From the NCBI RefSeq assembly GCF_044430645.1, contig NZ_JAWUDN010000008.1, positions 162,695-226,694 on the forward strand: a DNA stretch of 64,000 bases, read 5' to 3'. The stretch's first letter is position 1, and each line of letters opens with the position of its first letter. Of the stretch, positions 25,991-34,584 are shown piece by piece. Origin of the DNA: Ewingella allii. Its GTDB lineage: Bacteria; Pseudomonadota; Gammaproteobacteria; Enterobacterales; Enterobacteriaceae. Below the pieces are notes generated by a model. The model was not told the origin of the DNA. It was given only the letters and a program-made list of their open reading frames with translations, and ran no database searches. The translations under genes and the position numbers were made by a program.

Positions 25991-27127
25991 ATGTTGTATG
26001 ACCTGATAATCCGACAGGCAAAAAGCTCAGACGGCAGCTTGACGGATATTGCAATTCACGACGGTAAAATCGCCGCCATCGGCCAGCTGGATTCCAGCGT
26101 CAGCGCCAAACGGATTCTCGAACTACAGGGCAAGGTTTTCGCCAGCGCCGGGTGGATCGACTCTCATGTTCACTGTTATAGCAAATCGCCGATTTATCAC
26201 GACGAGCCGGATTTAGTCGGCGTCGCCAGCGGCGTCACCACGGTTATTGATGCAGGCAGCACCGGCGCGAACGACGTCGATGACTTCTACCAGCTGACCC
26301 GCCAGGCCAAAACCAACGTCTTTGCTTTCCTCAATATCGCCCGTACCGGCATCGTGACCCAAAACGAGCTGGCGGACATGGAGCAAATCGACAAAGTGGG
26401 CGTGCGCGAATCCATTGCCCGCAACCCCGGCTTCATCATTGGTATCAAAGCTCGCATGAGCAGCAGTGTAGTGGGCAAAAACGGCATTAAGCCGCTGATC
26501 CGCGCCAAAGAAATTCAGCAGGAAAACGACGACCTGCCGCTGATGGTGCACATTGGCAATAACCCGCCAAATCTGGATGAAATCGCCGATTTACTCACTT
26601 CGGGCGACATCATCACCCACTGCTACAACGGTAAACCCAACCGCATTTTATCGCCAGAGGGCGTGCTGCGAGATTCGATTAAACGCGCCCTGAGCCGCGG
26701 CGTGCGTCTCGACGTCGGCCACGGCAGCGCCAGCTTTAGCTTTGAAGTGGCCCAGTTGGCGATTCAGCAAGGCATTTTGCCGCACACCATCAGCTCCGAT
26801 ATTTACTGCCGCAACCGCGTCAACGGCCCGGTCCACAGCCTGGCTGCGGTGATGTCCAAGTTCTTTACCGTCGGCATGACGTTAGAACAGGTGATTGATT
26901 GCGTCACCTGTAACGCCGCCGACGCGCTTCGCCTGCCGTCAAAAGGACGCCTCGAAGTCGGTGCCGACGCTGACCTGACGCTGTTTGAGATCCAACACGC
27001 GCCGAAAGTCTTCCTCGACTCCGAAGGCCAGTCAGTGACCGGCGAACACCATCTGATCCCACTGGCCGCCGTGGTCGCTGGCGTCACCCTAATAACTGAT
27101 GAAGGGAAATCAAATCATGTCTTCTAA
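25991..27127 (+). CDS. Amidohydrolase/deacetylase family metallohydrolase
   Basis: This 378-residue amidohydrolase-superfamily enzyme has a complete binuclear metal site: His59 and His61 (DSHVHCY), Lys153 (GIKARM, probably carboxylated), His187 (MVHIGN), His210 (THCYNG) and Asp270 (SSDIYC). Relatives include N-acetylglucosamine-6-phosphate deacetylase-like and dihydroorotase-like enzymes. With a DgaE-like lyase next, removal of an acyl group from a phosphorylated amino-sugar acid is a reasonable guess, but the substrate is unproven. Its end overlaps the next gene by 11 bp. Confidence 0.88.
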   Translation: MLYDLIIRQAKSSDGSLTDIAIHDGKIAAIGQLDSSVSAKRILELQGKVFASAGWIDSHVHCYSKSPIYHDEPDLVGVASGVTTVIDAGSTGANDVDDFYQLTRQAKTNVFAFLNIARTGIVTQNELADMEQIDKVGVRESIARNPGFIIGIKARMSSSVVGKNGIKPLIRAKEIQQENDDLPLMVHIGNNPPNLDEIADLLTSGDIITHCYNGKPNRILSPEGVLRDSIKRALSRGVRLDVGHGSASFSFEVAQLAIQQGILPHTISSDIYCRNRVNGPVHSLAAVMSKFFTVGMTLEQVIDCVTCNAADALRLPSKGRLEVGADADLTLFEIQHAPKVFLDSEGQSVTGEHHLIPLAAVVAGVTLITDEGKSNHVF

Positions 27128-28244
27128 TGCCGATCTCTACGAAAAATATAAGCTAAAACAGGTCATTAATGCTTCAGGTCGTATGACCGCGCTGGGCGTG
27201 TCTACCCCGCGCCCGGAAGTGGCTGACGTGGTGAATACTGGTCTGAATCACTACTTCGAAATGAAGGATTTGGTCAATAAAACCGGGGCTTACATCGCCA
27301 AGCTGCTGGATGTTGAAAACGCGGTAGTGGTGTCCTGCGCCTCGGCGGGGATTGCTCAGTCCGTCGCTGCCGTGATTATCAAAGACAATGCCTGGCTGCT
27401 GGAGAACCTGCACGCCGCGCCGCTGGACGTGCCGCACGACATCGTGCTGCCGAAGGGCCATAACGTAAACTTCGGCGCGCCGGTCGGCACCATGATCACC
27501 CTGGGTGGCGGTAAAATTGTTGAAGCCGGTTATGCCAACGAATGCTCTGCTGCCCAGCTGGCGGCCTGCATTACGCCGCGCACCGCCGCGATTATGTACA
27601 TCAAATCGCACCACTCGGTGCAGAAAAGCATTCTCTCCGTGGAAGAAGCCGCCGTCGTGGCGCAGGAGCATAACCTGCCGCTGATCGTCGATGCTGCCGC
27701 TGAAGAAGATCTGACCTGCTACTACAACATGGGCGCAACTCTGGTGATTTACAGCGGCGCGAAGGCCATCGAAGGCCCAACCAGCGGCTTGGTGCTGGGC
27801 AAGCACCAGTACGTCGAGTGGGTGAAGCAGCAGTCTGGCGGCATTGGCCGCGCGATGAAAGTGGGTAAAGAGGGCATTCTTGGCTTAACGCAGGCGATTG
27901 AAAGCTACATCACCCAGCCGAAAACCACCGGGCAGGAGATGGTGGACAAGATGACGCCATTTATCGACAGCCTGAACCAAATCAACGGCGTCAGTGGCCG
28001 CGTGGTGTGGGACAGCGCCGGGCGCGACATTGCGCGCACCGAAATCACCTTCGACGAAGCCGTGCTGGGCTGGAAAACCAAAGCCATCGTGGAAGCGATG
28101 AAAGAGGGCGATATCGCGGTGTACTTCCGTGGTTATCGCGCCAACGAAGGCAAGATTGAAGTCGACGTGCGCAGCGTGACCCCGCCGCAGTTAGCCATCG
28201 TCGCTGAGCGTTTCAAACAACTTTTTGATGGAGCAAAAGCATGA
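27117..28244 (+). CDS. dgaE: DgaE-family PLP-dependent ammonia lyase
   Basis: This 375-residue enzyme of the SelA-related PLP family resembles Salmonella DgaE, D-glucosaminate-6-phosphate ammonia-lyase, which yields 2-keto-3-deoxy-6-phosphogluconate (KDGP). The PLP lysine is Lys216 in VIYSGAKAIEGP, and the preceding Asp in LIVDAAAEED should hold the pyridine nitrogen. I use the ATG at 27117, which has a GAAGGG ribosome-binding site; an ATG at 27099 lies deeper in the previous gene. It overlaps the amidohydrolase by 11 bp and the aldolase by 4 bp (ATGA), so the three enzymes are tightly coupled. The family assignment is firm, the substrate inferred. Confidence 0.87.
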   Translation: MSSNADLYEKYKLKQVINASGRMTALGVSTPRPEVADVVNTGLNHYFEMKDLVNKTGAYIAKLLDVENAVVVSCASAGIAQSVAAVIIKDNAWLLENLHAAPLDVPHDIVLPKGHNVNFGAPVGTMITLGGGKIVEAGYANECSAAQLAACITPRTAAIMYIKSHHSVQKSILSVEEAAVVAQEHNLPLIVDAAAEEDLTCYYNMGATLVIYSGAKAIEGPTSGLVLGKHQYVEWVKQQSGGIGRAMKVGKEGILGLTQAIESYITQPKTTGQEMVDKMTPFIDSLNQINGVSGRVVWDSAGRDIARTEITFDEAVLGWKTKAIVEAMKEGDIAVYFRGYRANEGKIEVDVRSVTPPQLAIVAERFKQLFDGAKA

Positions 28245-28981
28245 ACCTGACCCCGAACTTCTACCGCGATCGCGTGTGTCTGAACGTGCTGGCAGGCTCC
28301 AAAGACAACGCCCGCGACATCTATGATGCGGCGCAGGGCCACGTGCTGATTGGCGTGCTTTCCAAGAACTATGCCGATGTACCTTCTGCCGTGGCGGATA
28401 TGAAAGAGTACGCGTCGCTGATTGAAAATGCCCTGTCCGTCGGGCTTGGCGCGGGCGATCCGCGCCAGTCGCTGATGGTCAGCCTGATTTCACAGCAGGT
28501 CCAGCCGCAGCACGTCAATCAGGTGTTCACCGGCGTCGGCACCAGCCGTGCGCTGCTGGGCCAGAACGACAGCGTAGTTAACGGTCTTATCTCCCCAACC
28601 GGCAAAGTGGGCTGGGTTAAAATCAACACCGGGCCACTGAGCGCCTCGCAGCCCGACGCCATCGTGCCGGTCGAAACCGCCATTGCGCTGCTCAAAGACA
28701 TGGGCGGCAGCTCGGTGAAATACTTCCCGATGGGCGGGCTGAAGACTCGTGATGAGTTCGCCGCCGTGGCGCGCGCCTGCGCCGAGCACGACTTCTGGCT
28801 TGAGCCGACCGGTGGTATCGATCTGGAAAACTTCGAGCCGATCATGGAGATCGCACTCGAAGCCGGGGTGAGCAAAATCATTCCGCACATTTATAGCTCG
28901 ATTATCGACAGCGCCAGCGGCGACACCCGTCCGGTCGATGTCAGAACTCTGCTGGCGAGCGTCAAAAAGCTCGTAAGCTGA
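28241..28981 (+). CDS. dgaF: DgaF-family KDGP aldolase
   Basis: This 246-residue class I aldolase-like protein of the DgaF family splits KDGP to pyruvate and glyceraldehyde-3-phosphate. The likely Schiff-base lysine is Lys160 in SSVKYFPMGGLK; the phosphate-binding region PTGGIDLENF follows. It starts in an ATGA overlap with the DgaE-like gene. Together they give the last two steps of amino-sugar-acid catabolism. A 122-bp gap containing a CCCTGCG/CGCAGGG hairpin follows. Confidence 0.88.
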   Translation: MNLTPNFYRDRVCLNVLAGSKDNARDIYDAAQGHVLIGVLSKNYADVPSAVADMKEYASLIENALSVGLGAGDPRQSLMVSLISQQVQPQHVNQVFTGVGTSRALLGQNDSVVNGLISPTGKVGWVKINTGPLSASQPDAIVPVETAIALLKDMGGSSVKYFPMGGLKTRDEFAAVARACAEHDFWLEPTGGIDLENFEPIMEIALEAGVSKIIPHIYSSIIDSASGDTRPVDVRTLLASVKKLVS

Positions 28982-29103
28982 GGTTTATTCTCGTATTCCA
29001 ATTCGCGCCGTCAGTTCGCTGCGCTGTTAAACACCCTGCGTCGCCGTTTTATGGCGCAGGGATCCCGCGTTTGTCTGGCAATCCCTTTGATTTGAGGAAA
29101 TGT

Positions 29104-30300
29104 ATGAGAAACTGGTTACTGATTTCAGGTTTAACATCCGCGATGCTGGCGATGTCTGCCACGCCGCTCTACGCAGCAGAAAAAGCTATGGCCCAAACTT
29201 CACACTATGCCTATGTCGGGACTTACAATCCCAATGGCGAAGGCGTCTATCGTTTTAAATTTGATAGCAAAACCGGCGCGCTGACTGACCGCGTGCTGGC
29301 CAGCCAGTTGCCGAATCAGGCACAGATGGTGCTGAGCCACGACGGCAAAACGCTGTTCATTGGCAGCGAAATCGATAACTTCAATGGCGGCAAAAACGGT
29401 GCGATTGCGGCATATAAAATCAACCCGCAGGATGGCAGTTTAACGCTGATCAATCAGGTGGATTCACAGGGCGCAGGCCCGGTGTACCTATCGCTGACGC
29501 CAAAAGGCGATCACCTGCTGGTGGCTAACTACATCAGCGGCGTGGTGGCGATTTTCCCGGTGGATGCCAGTGGCAAACTGGGCGAAGCCAGCGATCATCA
29601 ACAGGACTCAGGCCCGGCCGGTGCCGCCAAACCTGAAGCTGCGGCGCCGGGCAGCTTTGCCGCCAGCGACCACAACGGCCCGCACGCGCACATGATCGCC
29701 ACCGATCCGAGCGGCAAGTTTGTCTTCTCAACCGATCTGGGTCTGGACAGGATCTATCAGTGGAAGCTGGACAGTGCCAGCGGCAAGCTGGAAGCCAACG
29801 ATCCTCCGTTTATCAACGCCTCTTCCGCCGGTGCGGGGCCGCGCCATTTCGTGTTCCACCCGAACGGCAAAGTGGTGTTCCTGATTAACGAAGAAGCTTC
29901 GACCCTGACCAGCTATCGCTTCGACAGCGCCAAAGGCACGCTGACCCAGCTCCACGTGCTCTCTTCATTACCTGCTAACTTTAAAGGCACCAACTTTGCC
30001 GCCGGTATCGTGCTGAGCAAGGATGGCCATCACCTTTACGTGGCGAACCGCCTGCATAACAGCATCGCGCAAATCAACGTGACGGGCGAGGGGGCAATGA
30101 CCTTCGCTGAGGAAGCTTGGACACGTGGTGACTACCCGCGCACGCTGACCTTGTCGCCGGATGGAAAATACATTTACGCGATGAATCAACGAAGCGATAA
30201 CATCACTCGATTCAAGATTGCCGCCGAGAGCGGTAAACTGACGTTTGTTGATGATTACACGCCAGTGGGCAGCCCGTCGCAGATGGTGATTGTTCCTTAA
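29104..30300 (+). CDS. Periplasmic lactonase-family beta-propeller protein
   Basis: This 398-residue protein has a Sec signal peptide (MRNWLLISGL to about LYAAE) followed by seven repeated blades typical of the lactonase family (6-phosphogluconolactonase/carboxy-cis,cis-muconate cyclase type, PF10282). Examples are YVGTYNPNGEGVYRF and the repeats HVLSLSPDG-like LTLSPDGKYIYAMN. Unlike cytosolic Pgl it is exported. It lies between the KDGP aldolase and the regulator. Opening a sugar lactone in the periplasm before uptake would fit the pathway, but this is inference; other propellers with this fold have no known activity. The ATG at 29104 follows GAGGAAATGT. Confidence 0.85.
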   Translation: MRNWLLISGLTSAMLAMSATPLYAAEKAMAQTSHYAYVGTYNPNGEGVYRFKFDSKTGALTDRVLASQLPNQAQMVLSHDGKTLFIGSEIDNFNGGKNGAIAAYKINPQDGSLTLINQVDSQGAGPVYLSLTPKGDHLLVANYISGVVAIFPVDASGKLGEASDHQQDSGPAGAAKPEAAAPGSFAASDHNGPHAHMIATDPSGKFVFSTDLGLDRIYQWKLDSASGKLEANDPPFINASSAGAGPRHFVFHPNGKVVFLINEEASTLTSYRFDSAKGTLTQLHVLSSLPANFKGTNFAAGIVLSKDGHHLYVANRLHNSIAQINVTGEGAMTFAEEAWTRGDYPRTLTLSPDGKYIYAMNQRSDNITRFKIAAESGKLTFVDDYTPVGSPSQMVIVP

Positions 30301-30425
30301 GCCGTTTTACCTCGTGAGGTAGGCGGAAAATAACGGGTGCGGGGTGACGCGGTGGGTCATCCCGCCTTGTCATTTCAAGTGGCAGTAGAATTGATGTTTC
30401 ACAGCAACAACCGACTGGAAGGATT

Positions 30426-32345
30426 ATGGTGAGATTTCCCTATCAACGACTGGCCCATCTGTTCGATGCCTTACAGGCCGAAACGCTGCCTCAGGACGAG
30501 CTGGCGAAGCGCCTTGACGTCTCCACTCGCACCGTGCGCGCTGATATTACCGCGCTGAATGAAATTATGGCCCAGTACGGCGCCTCCTTTGTGCATAACC
30601 GCGGTAGCGGCTATCAGCTGAAAATCGACGATCAGACGCTGTTCTCTGCGTTGCAGGAAACCAATAATCGTCGCGTCAGCCCAACGCCGCGCACCGCGCC
30701 GGAGCGGGTGAATTACCTGCTTATACGCTTTTTGACCTCAGCCTTTTCCCTCAAGCTAGAAGATCTGGCCGATGAATGGTTTGTCAGCCGGGGAACCCTG
30801 CAAAATGATATGGCTGAGGTCAGAGAACGTCTGGCACGTTACCACCTGAGCATTGAAACCAAGCCGCGTTACGGCATGAAGCTGTTTGGCGCCGAGCTGG
30901 CGATTCGCTCCTGCCTGACGGATTTGCTGTTCCAGCTGGAAAGCGACGAGCAGAGCCATCCGCTGCTGAAAACCGAGAGTCTGGCGCTTGAGGCGCTGGG
31001 GCCGTTAACCGATTTTATGCACCAGTCGCTGGCGCAGTCCTCGATCCAACTGACCGATGAAGGTGAGCAGTACCTAATTCTGTACTGCGCGGTGGCGATT
31101 AAGCGCATTAGCGGCGGCTATCCGTTAACAGATTTTGATGCTGAAGAGGGCGACCCGGCGGTGAAGCAGGTCTCTACGCGCCTGGCGGCCGAGCTTAAGG
31201 CGCTAGTGGGTAAGGAGATCCCGGCGGCCGAAGAGGCCTATTTGCGGGTGAATATCGCGGCACGGCGGGTGCAGAACATCCTGCCGACGGATATTAATGC
31301 CGATGACGATGAGTCGCTGGTGGACTACATTCTGTCCTACATCAATGCGCACTATAATTATGATTTACAAGGGGATAAGCAGCTCCGCGCCGATTTGCTC
31401 ACCCATATCAAAACCATGATAACCCGGGTGAAGTATCAGATTAACATCCCCAACCCGCTGCTGAGCAACATCAAACAGCACTACCCAATGGCCTACGACG
31501 TCACGCTGGCGGCGGTATCGAGCTGGGGCAAATACACCCCTTATTCGCTCAGTGAAAACGAAATCGGTTTTCTGGTGCTGCATATCGGCGTCGGGTTGGA
31601 GCGCCACTACAACATCGGCTACCAGCGCCATCCGCAGGTGATGCTGGTGTGCGATACCGGCAACTCGACCATTCGCATGATTCAGGCGCAGATTAGCCGC
31701 AAATACCCGCAGCTGGTGGTGACGCAAGTGGTGACGCTGCGAGATTACGAGAAGCTGGAGCACATCGACGAAGATTTCATCATCTCCAATGCGCGCATCA
31801 CCGAGAAGAACAAGCCGGTGGTGGTGCTGTCGCCATTCCCCACCGAGTACCAGATGGAGCAGCTCGGCAAGCTGGTGCTGGTGGACCGCACGCGGCCCTA
31901 TATGCTGGAGAAGTTTTTCGACGAGCGCCATTTCATGATAATCAATGAGCCGATGACCCAGGCCGAGCTGTTCCACAAGGTGTGCAGTCAGCTGGAAGAA
32001 GAGGGCTATGTGGACGCGGAGTTTTACCCGTCGGTGGTCGAGCGCGAGGAGATTGTCTCGACCATGCTGGGCGAAGGCATTGCGCTGCCGCACTCGCTGG
32101 GGCTGCTCGCCAAGAAGACGGTGGTGATCACCCTGCTATCCCCGCAGGGCATTGAGTGGGGCGATGGCGAAACTGCGCACGTGATTTTCCTGCTGGCGAT
32201 CAGCAAAGCGGACTATGAAGAGGCGATGGCGATTTACGATTTGTTCGTGACGTTCGTACGGGAAAGGTCGATGAGCCGTTTGCTAAGTAGTGAGAGTTTT
32301 AATTCTTTTAAAGCGATAGCGATAGATTGTTTGAGTAGAATTTAG
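30426..32345 (+). CDS. PRD-containing PTS-controlled transcriptional activator (MtlR/BglG type)
   Basis: This 639-residue activator of the MtlR/LicR class carries an N-terminal HTH (about residues 8-65) and a second Mga-like HTH (about 95-155). PRD1 (about 185-290), PRD2 (about 295-400), a GatB-like EIIB domain with Cys409 (LVCDTGNST) and an EIIA domain (about 505-639) with His556 (IALPHSLG) follow. PRD2 keeps both histidines (His327, His386). PRD1 has lost both: Cys221 and Asn276 occupy their places. Such proteins activate their operon when PRD2 is phosphorylated and EIIB is not. It probably controls the operon starting at 23308. It has no sigma-54 interaction domain, unlike the DgaR regulator of Salmonella. 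Confidence 0.9.
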   Translation: MVRFPYQRLAHLFDALQAETLPQDELAKRLDVSTRTVRADITALNEIMAQYGASFVHNRGSGYQLKIDDQTLFSALQETNNRRVSPTPRTAPERVNYLLIRFLTSAFSLKLEDLADEWFVSRGTLQNDMAEVRERLARYHLSIETKPRYGMKLFGAELAIRSCLTDLLFQLESDEQSHPLLKTESLALEALGPLTDFMHQSLAQSSIQLTDEGEQYLILYCAVAIKRISGGYPLTDFDAEEGDPAVKQVSTRLAAELKALVGKEIPAAEEAYLRVNIAARRVQNILPTDINADDDESLVDYILSYINAHYNYDLQGDKQLRADLLTHIKTMITRVKYQINIPNPLLSNIKQHYPMAYDVTLAAVSSWGKYTPYSLSENEIGFLVLHIGVGLERHYNIGYQRHPQVMLVCDTGNSTIRMIQAQISRKYPQLVVTQVVTLRDYEKLEHIDEDFIISNARITEKNKPVVVLSPFPTEYQMEQLGKLVLVDRTRPYMLEKFFDERHFMIINEPMTQAELFHKVCSQLEEEGYVDAEFYPSVVEREEIVSTMLGEGIALPHSLGLLAKKTVVITLLSPQGIEWGDGETAHVIFLLAISKADYEEAMAIYDLFVTFVRERSMSRLLSSESFNSFKAIAIDCLSRI

Positions 32346-32415
32346 GAAAAATGCTTTACCCAAAATAGTTCGAGGCGCAGCCAACGCACCTGCACCTTGA
32401 AATATGATGGGTCAA

Positions 32416-32688
32416 TTAGTCTTCGTCGAAGCCGGAATTGATAAGATTAATCACGGCTTCCAAAGCTTGAACCTCATCGGAGCCGGTGGCTTCGATTTCA
32501 ATCTGCTGGCCCTTTGGCGAGTCCAGCATCAGCAGCGCGATCACGCTGCTGGCCTCGGCTTCAATGCCTGCGTCGTTACGCAGCATCACTTCTGACTCAA
32601 AGCTCTGCACCAGTTCAAACAACTTCATTGCCGGACGAGCGTGCATGCCCAGCCGGTTTTTGATTTCTACCGTTTGTTTAACCGTCAT
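32416..32688 (-). CDS. npr: NPr, HPr-like phosphocarrier of the nitrogen PTS
   Basis: NPr relays phosphate from EI-Ntr (PtsP) to EIIA-Ntr (PtsN). The 90-residue protein has the phosphorylated His16 in the motif GMHARPAMKL. Its start overlaps the end of rapZ by 4 bp. It is the last gene of the rpoN-hpf-ptsN-rapZ-npr operon and converges with the PRD activator; no obvious terminator lies in the 70-bp gap. Confidence 0.97.
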   Translation of the reverse strand: MTVKQTVEIKNRLGMHARPAMKLFELVQSFESEVMLRNDAGIEAEASSVIALLMLDSPKGQQIEIEATGSDEVQALEAVINLINSGFDED

Positions 32689-33539
32689 GATTTGCGTTTT
32701 TCCAGCGTGCGATGGCGGGATTGCACATTCTTCCCGCGAGAACGGAAGTAGTCAGCCAGTTGTTCAGCGATGTAAACCGAGCGATGTTTCCCGCCGGTAC
32801 AGCCAATGGCAACGGTCAGATAACTGCGATTGTTGGTTTCCAGCATCGGCAACCACAGTTCAAGGTAGCTGCGGGTCTGGTAAATGAAGTTATGCACATC
32901 GGTATGGCGGTCGAGGAACGCGGCGACGGGTTTATCCAGTCCGGTCATCGGGCGCAGTTTCGGGTCCCAGTGCGGGTTCGGCAGGAAGCGCACGTCAAAC
33001 ACGTAGTCGGCATCAATAGGAATGCCGTGCTTGAAGCCAAAGGACTCAAACACCATGGTCAGTTCGCGCTCGCGCTTGCCCAGCAGGCGAGTACGCAGCA
33101 TTTCAGCCAGTTCGTGAACTGACATCTCGGAGGTGTCGATGATCAGGTCTGCGGAAGAGCGCAGCGGCTCTAGCAGGTCAGCTTCTTCATCAATCGCACT
33201 TTCGAGCGACAGATTTTTACTGGAAAGCGGATGCAGGCGACGAGTGTCACTGTAACGGCGGATCAGCGTGTTGCGATCGGCGTCGAGAAACAGCAGCTGC
33301 GGCGAAAAGCTCGCGGGCAACTGCGTCATTGCATGTTCGTAAACTTCCGGGGTTTCCGGCATGTTGCGCACGTCGATACTGACCGCGGCGGAGGTATTAC
33401 GTTCAGCAAGGGTCTGTGCGAGCTGCGGCAGTAACACCACCGGCAGGTTATCGACACAGTAAAAACCCATATCTTCCAGTGCCCGCAAAGCAACCGATTT
33501 CCCTGAACCGGAACGGCCGCTGACAATCATCAGCACCAT
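32685..33539 (-). CDS. rapZ: RapZ, RNase adaptor for GlmZ sRNA
   Basis: RapZ binds the sRNA GlmZ and delivers it to RNase E, coupling GlmS synthesis to glucosamine-6-phosphate supply. The start MVLMIVSGRSGSGKS gives 284 residues, equal to E. coli. A Walker A motif lies at about residues 8-15, and the C-terminal RNA-binding region (IGCTGGKHRSVYIAEQLAD to the Lys/Arg-rich tail RTLEKRKS) is intact. A frame extension of 6 codons upstream is not conserved. Confidence 0.97.
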   Translation of the reverse strand: MVLMIVSGRSGSGKSVALRALEDMGFYCVDNLPVVLLPQLAQTLAERNTSAAVSIDVRNMPETPEVYEHAMTQLPASFSPQLLFLDADRNTLIRRYSDTRRLHPLSSKNLSLESAIDEEADLLEPLRSSADLIIDTSEMSVHELAEMLRTRLLGKRERELTMVFESFGFKHGIPIDADYVFDVRFLPNPHWDPKLRPMTGLDKPVAAFLDRHTDVHNFIYQTRSYLELWLPMLETNNRSYLTVAIGCTGGKHRSVYIAEQLADYFRSRGKNVQSRHRTLEKRKS

Positions 33540-33677
33540 GTTGTCACTCCCCTGCAATCAGTGTTCAGAATTCACTTTCCCGGAACACAATCCGGGAACC
33601 GTCATTGGCAAAATCGCGCCGGTAAACACTATTATCCGGCTGAACATTAAAGAGATCTTAAATCTGTATTCTTCTTA

Positions 33678-34160
33678 TTATTCACTTTCGGTCATGATTT
33701 GGAACAGTTCTTCGTCACTTTGCGCTCCGCGCAGGCGACGGCACACGGCTTTGTCCGCTAATTTCTTAGCTACCAAAGAGAGGGTGTGTAGATGGGTTTT
33801 ACATTGATCGGCGGGGACCAGCAAGGCAAAAAGCAGGTCGACAGGTTGATTATCGATAGCGTCGAAAGCGATCGGCTGTTCCAGTTGAATGAACACACCT
33901 ACGGCGCGCAGCGTATCCTCTTCCAATTTGCCGTGAGGAATGGCGATACCCGCACCGATGCCGGTGCTGCCCATTCTCTCGCGGGTCAAAATGGCGTCAA
34001 AAATAACCTGTGGCGCCAGATTGAGCTGCTTGGCGGCGAGTTCGCTGATGATTTCCAGCGCGCGTTTCTTACTGGCGCAGTGAACGCCGCTTTTGGTGCA
34101 CTCGGCATTAAGGACCGACGTTAACTGCATGGCTATATCGTTAATCATTTCATCATTCAC
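33678..34160 (-). CDS. ptsN: PtsN, EIIA-Ntr of the nitrogen PTS
   Basis: EIIA-Ntr is the terminal phosphate acceptor of PTSNtr and regulates potassium transport, KdpD and other targets. The product is 160 residues (E. coli 163). The phosphorylated histidine is His76 in GIAIPHGKLEED. The start is uncertain: a GTG at 34160 (MNDEMIND) has a weak AGAG upstream, and an ATG at 34148 is also possible. It lies between hpf and rapZ as in E. coli. Confidence 0.95.
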   Translation of the reverse strand: MNDEMINDIAMQLTSVLNAECTKSGVHCASKKRALEIISELAAKQLNLAPQVIFDAILTRERMGSTGIGAGIAIPHGKLEEDTLRAVGVFIQLEQPIAFDAIDNQPVDLLFALLVPADQCKTHLHTLSLVAKKLADKAVCRRLRGAQSDEELFQIMTESE

Positions 34161-34273
34161 TTTTTCGCTCTGACACCGGACAGGCTCTTTTACCCTAAAT
34201 GACAGTTCGGCTCGCTGCCAGAAGGTCGCGAGCCGATACTCAAGGTCCGTAGTGCATAGAGACTATGTGGGTG

Positions 34274-34561
34274 CTAGTGCTGTTTCAGTTTATCTTTATG
34301 CTTATTGAGCTGGCGAGCCAGCTTATCAATCAGGAGATCGACGGCTGCATACATATCCTGATGATCCGAGGTGGCGTGCAACTCGCCTCCATTCACATGC
34401 AGCGTGGCTTCCGCCTTTTTCTGCACTTTTTCAACGCTCAACACCACGTATACCTGATTTATTCGATCAAAATATTGCTCAAGTTTGGCAAATTTTGTCG
34501 TAACAAATTCTCTGATAGGTTCCGTGATCTCGATGTGGTGTCCGGTAATGTTGAGCTGCAT
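34274..34561 (-). CDS. hpf: HPF, short hibernation-promoting factor
   Basis: HPF binds the 30S decoding region and stabilises 100S ribosome dimers in stationary phase. Starting at MQLNITGHHIEIT it is 95 residues, as in E. coli; the frame extends 9 codons upstream into rpoN, where no start is expected. The conserved core (KFAKLEQYFDRINQVYVVL) and basic C-terminus (KLARQLNKHKDKLKQH) are present. It is 23 bp after rpoN. Confidence 0.96.
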   Translation of the reverse strand: MQLNITGHHIEITEPIREFVTTKFAKLEQYFDRINQVYVVLSVEKVQKKAEATLHVNGGELHATSDHQDMYAAVDLLIDKLARQLNKHKDKLKQH

Positions 34562-34584
34562 AATGTCTTCCTTCTCTGTTGAGG

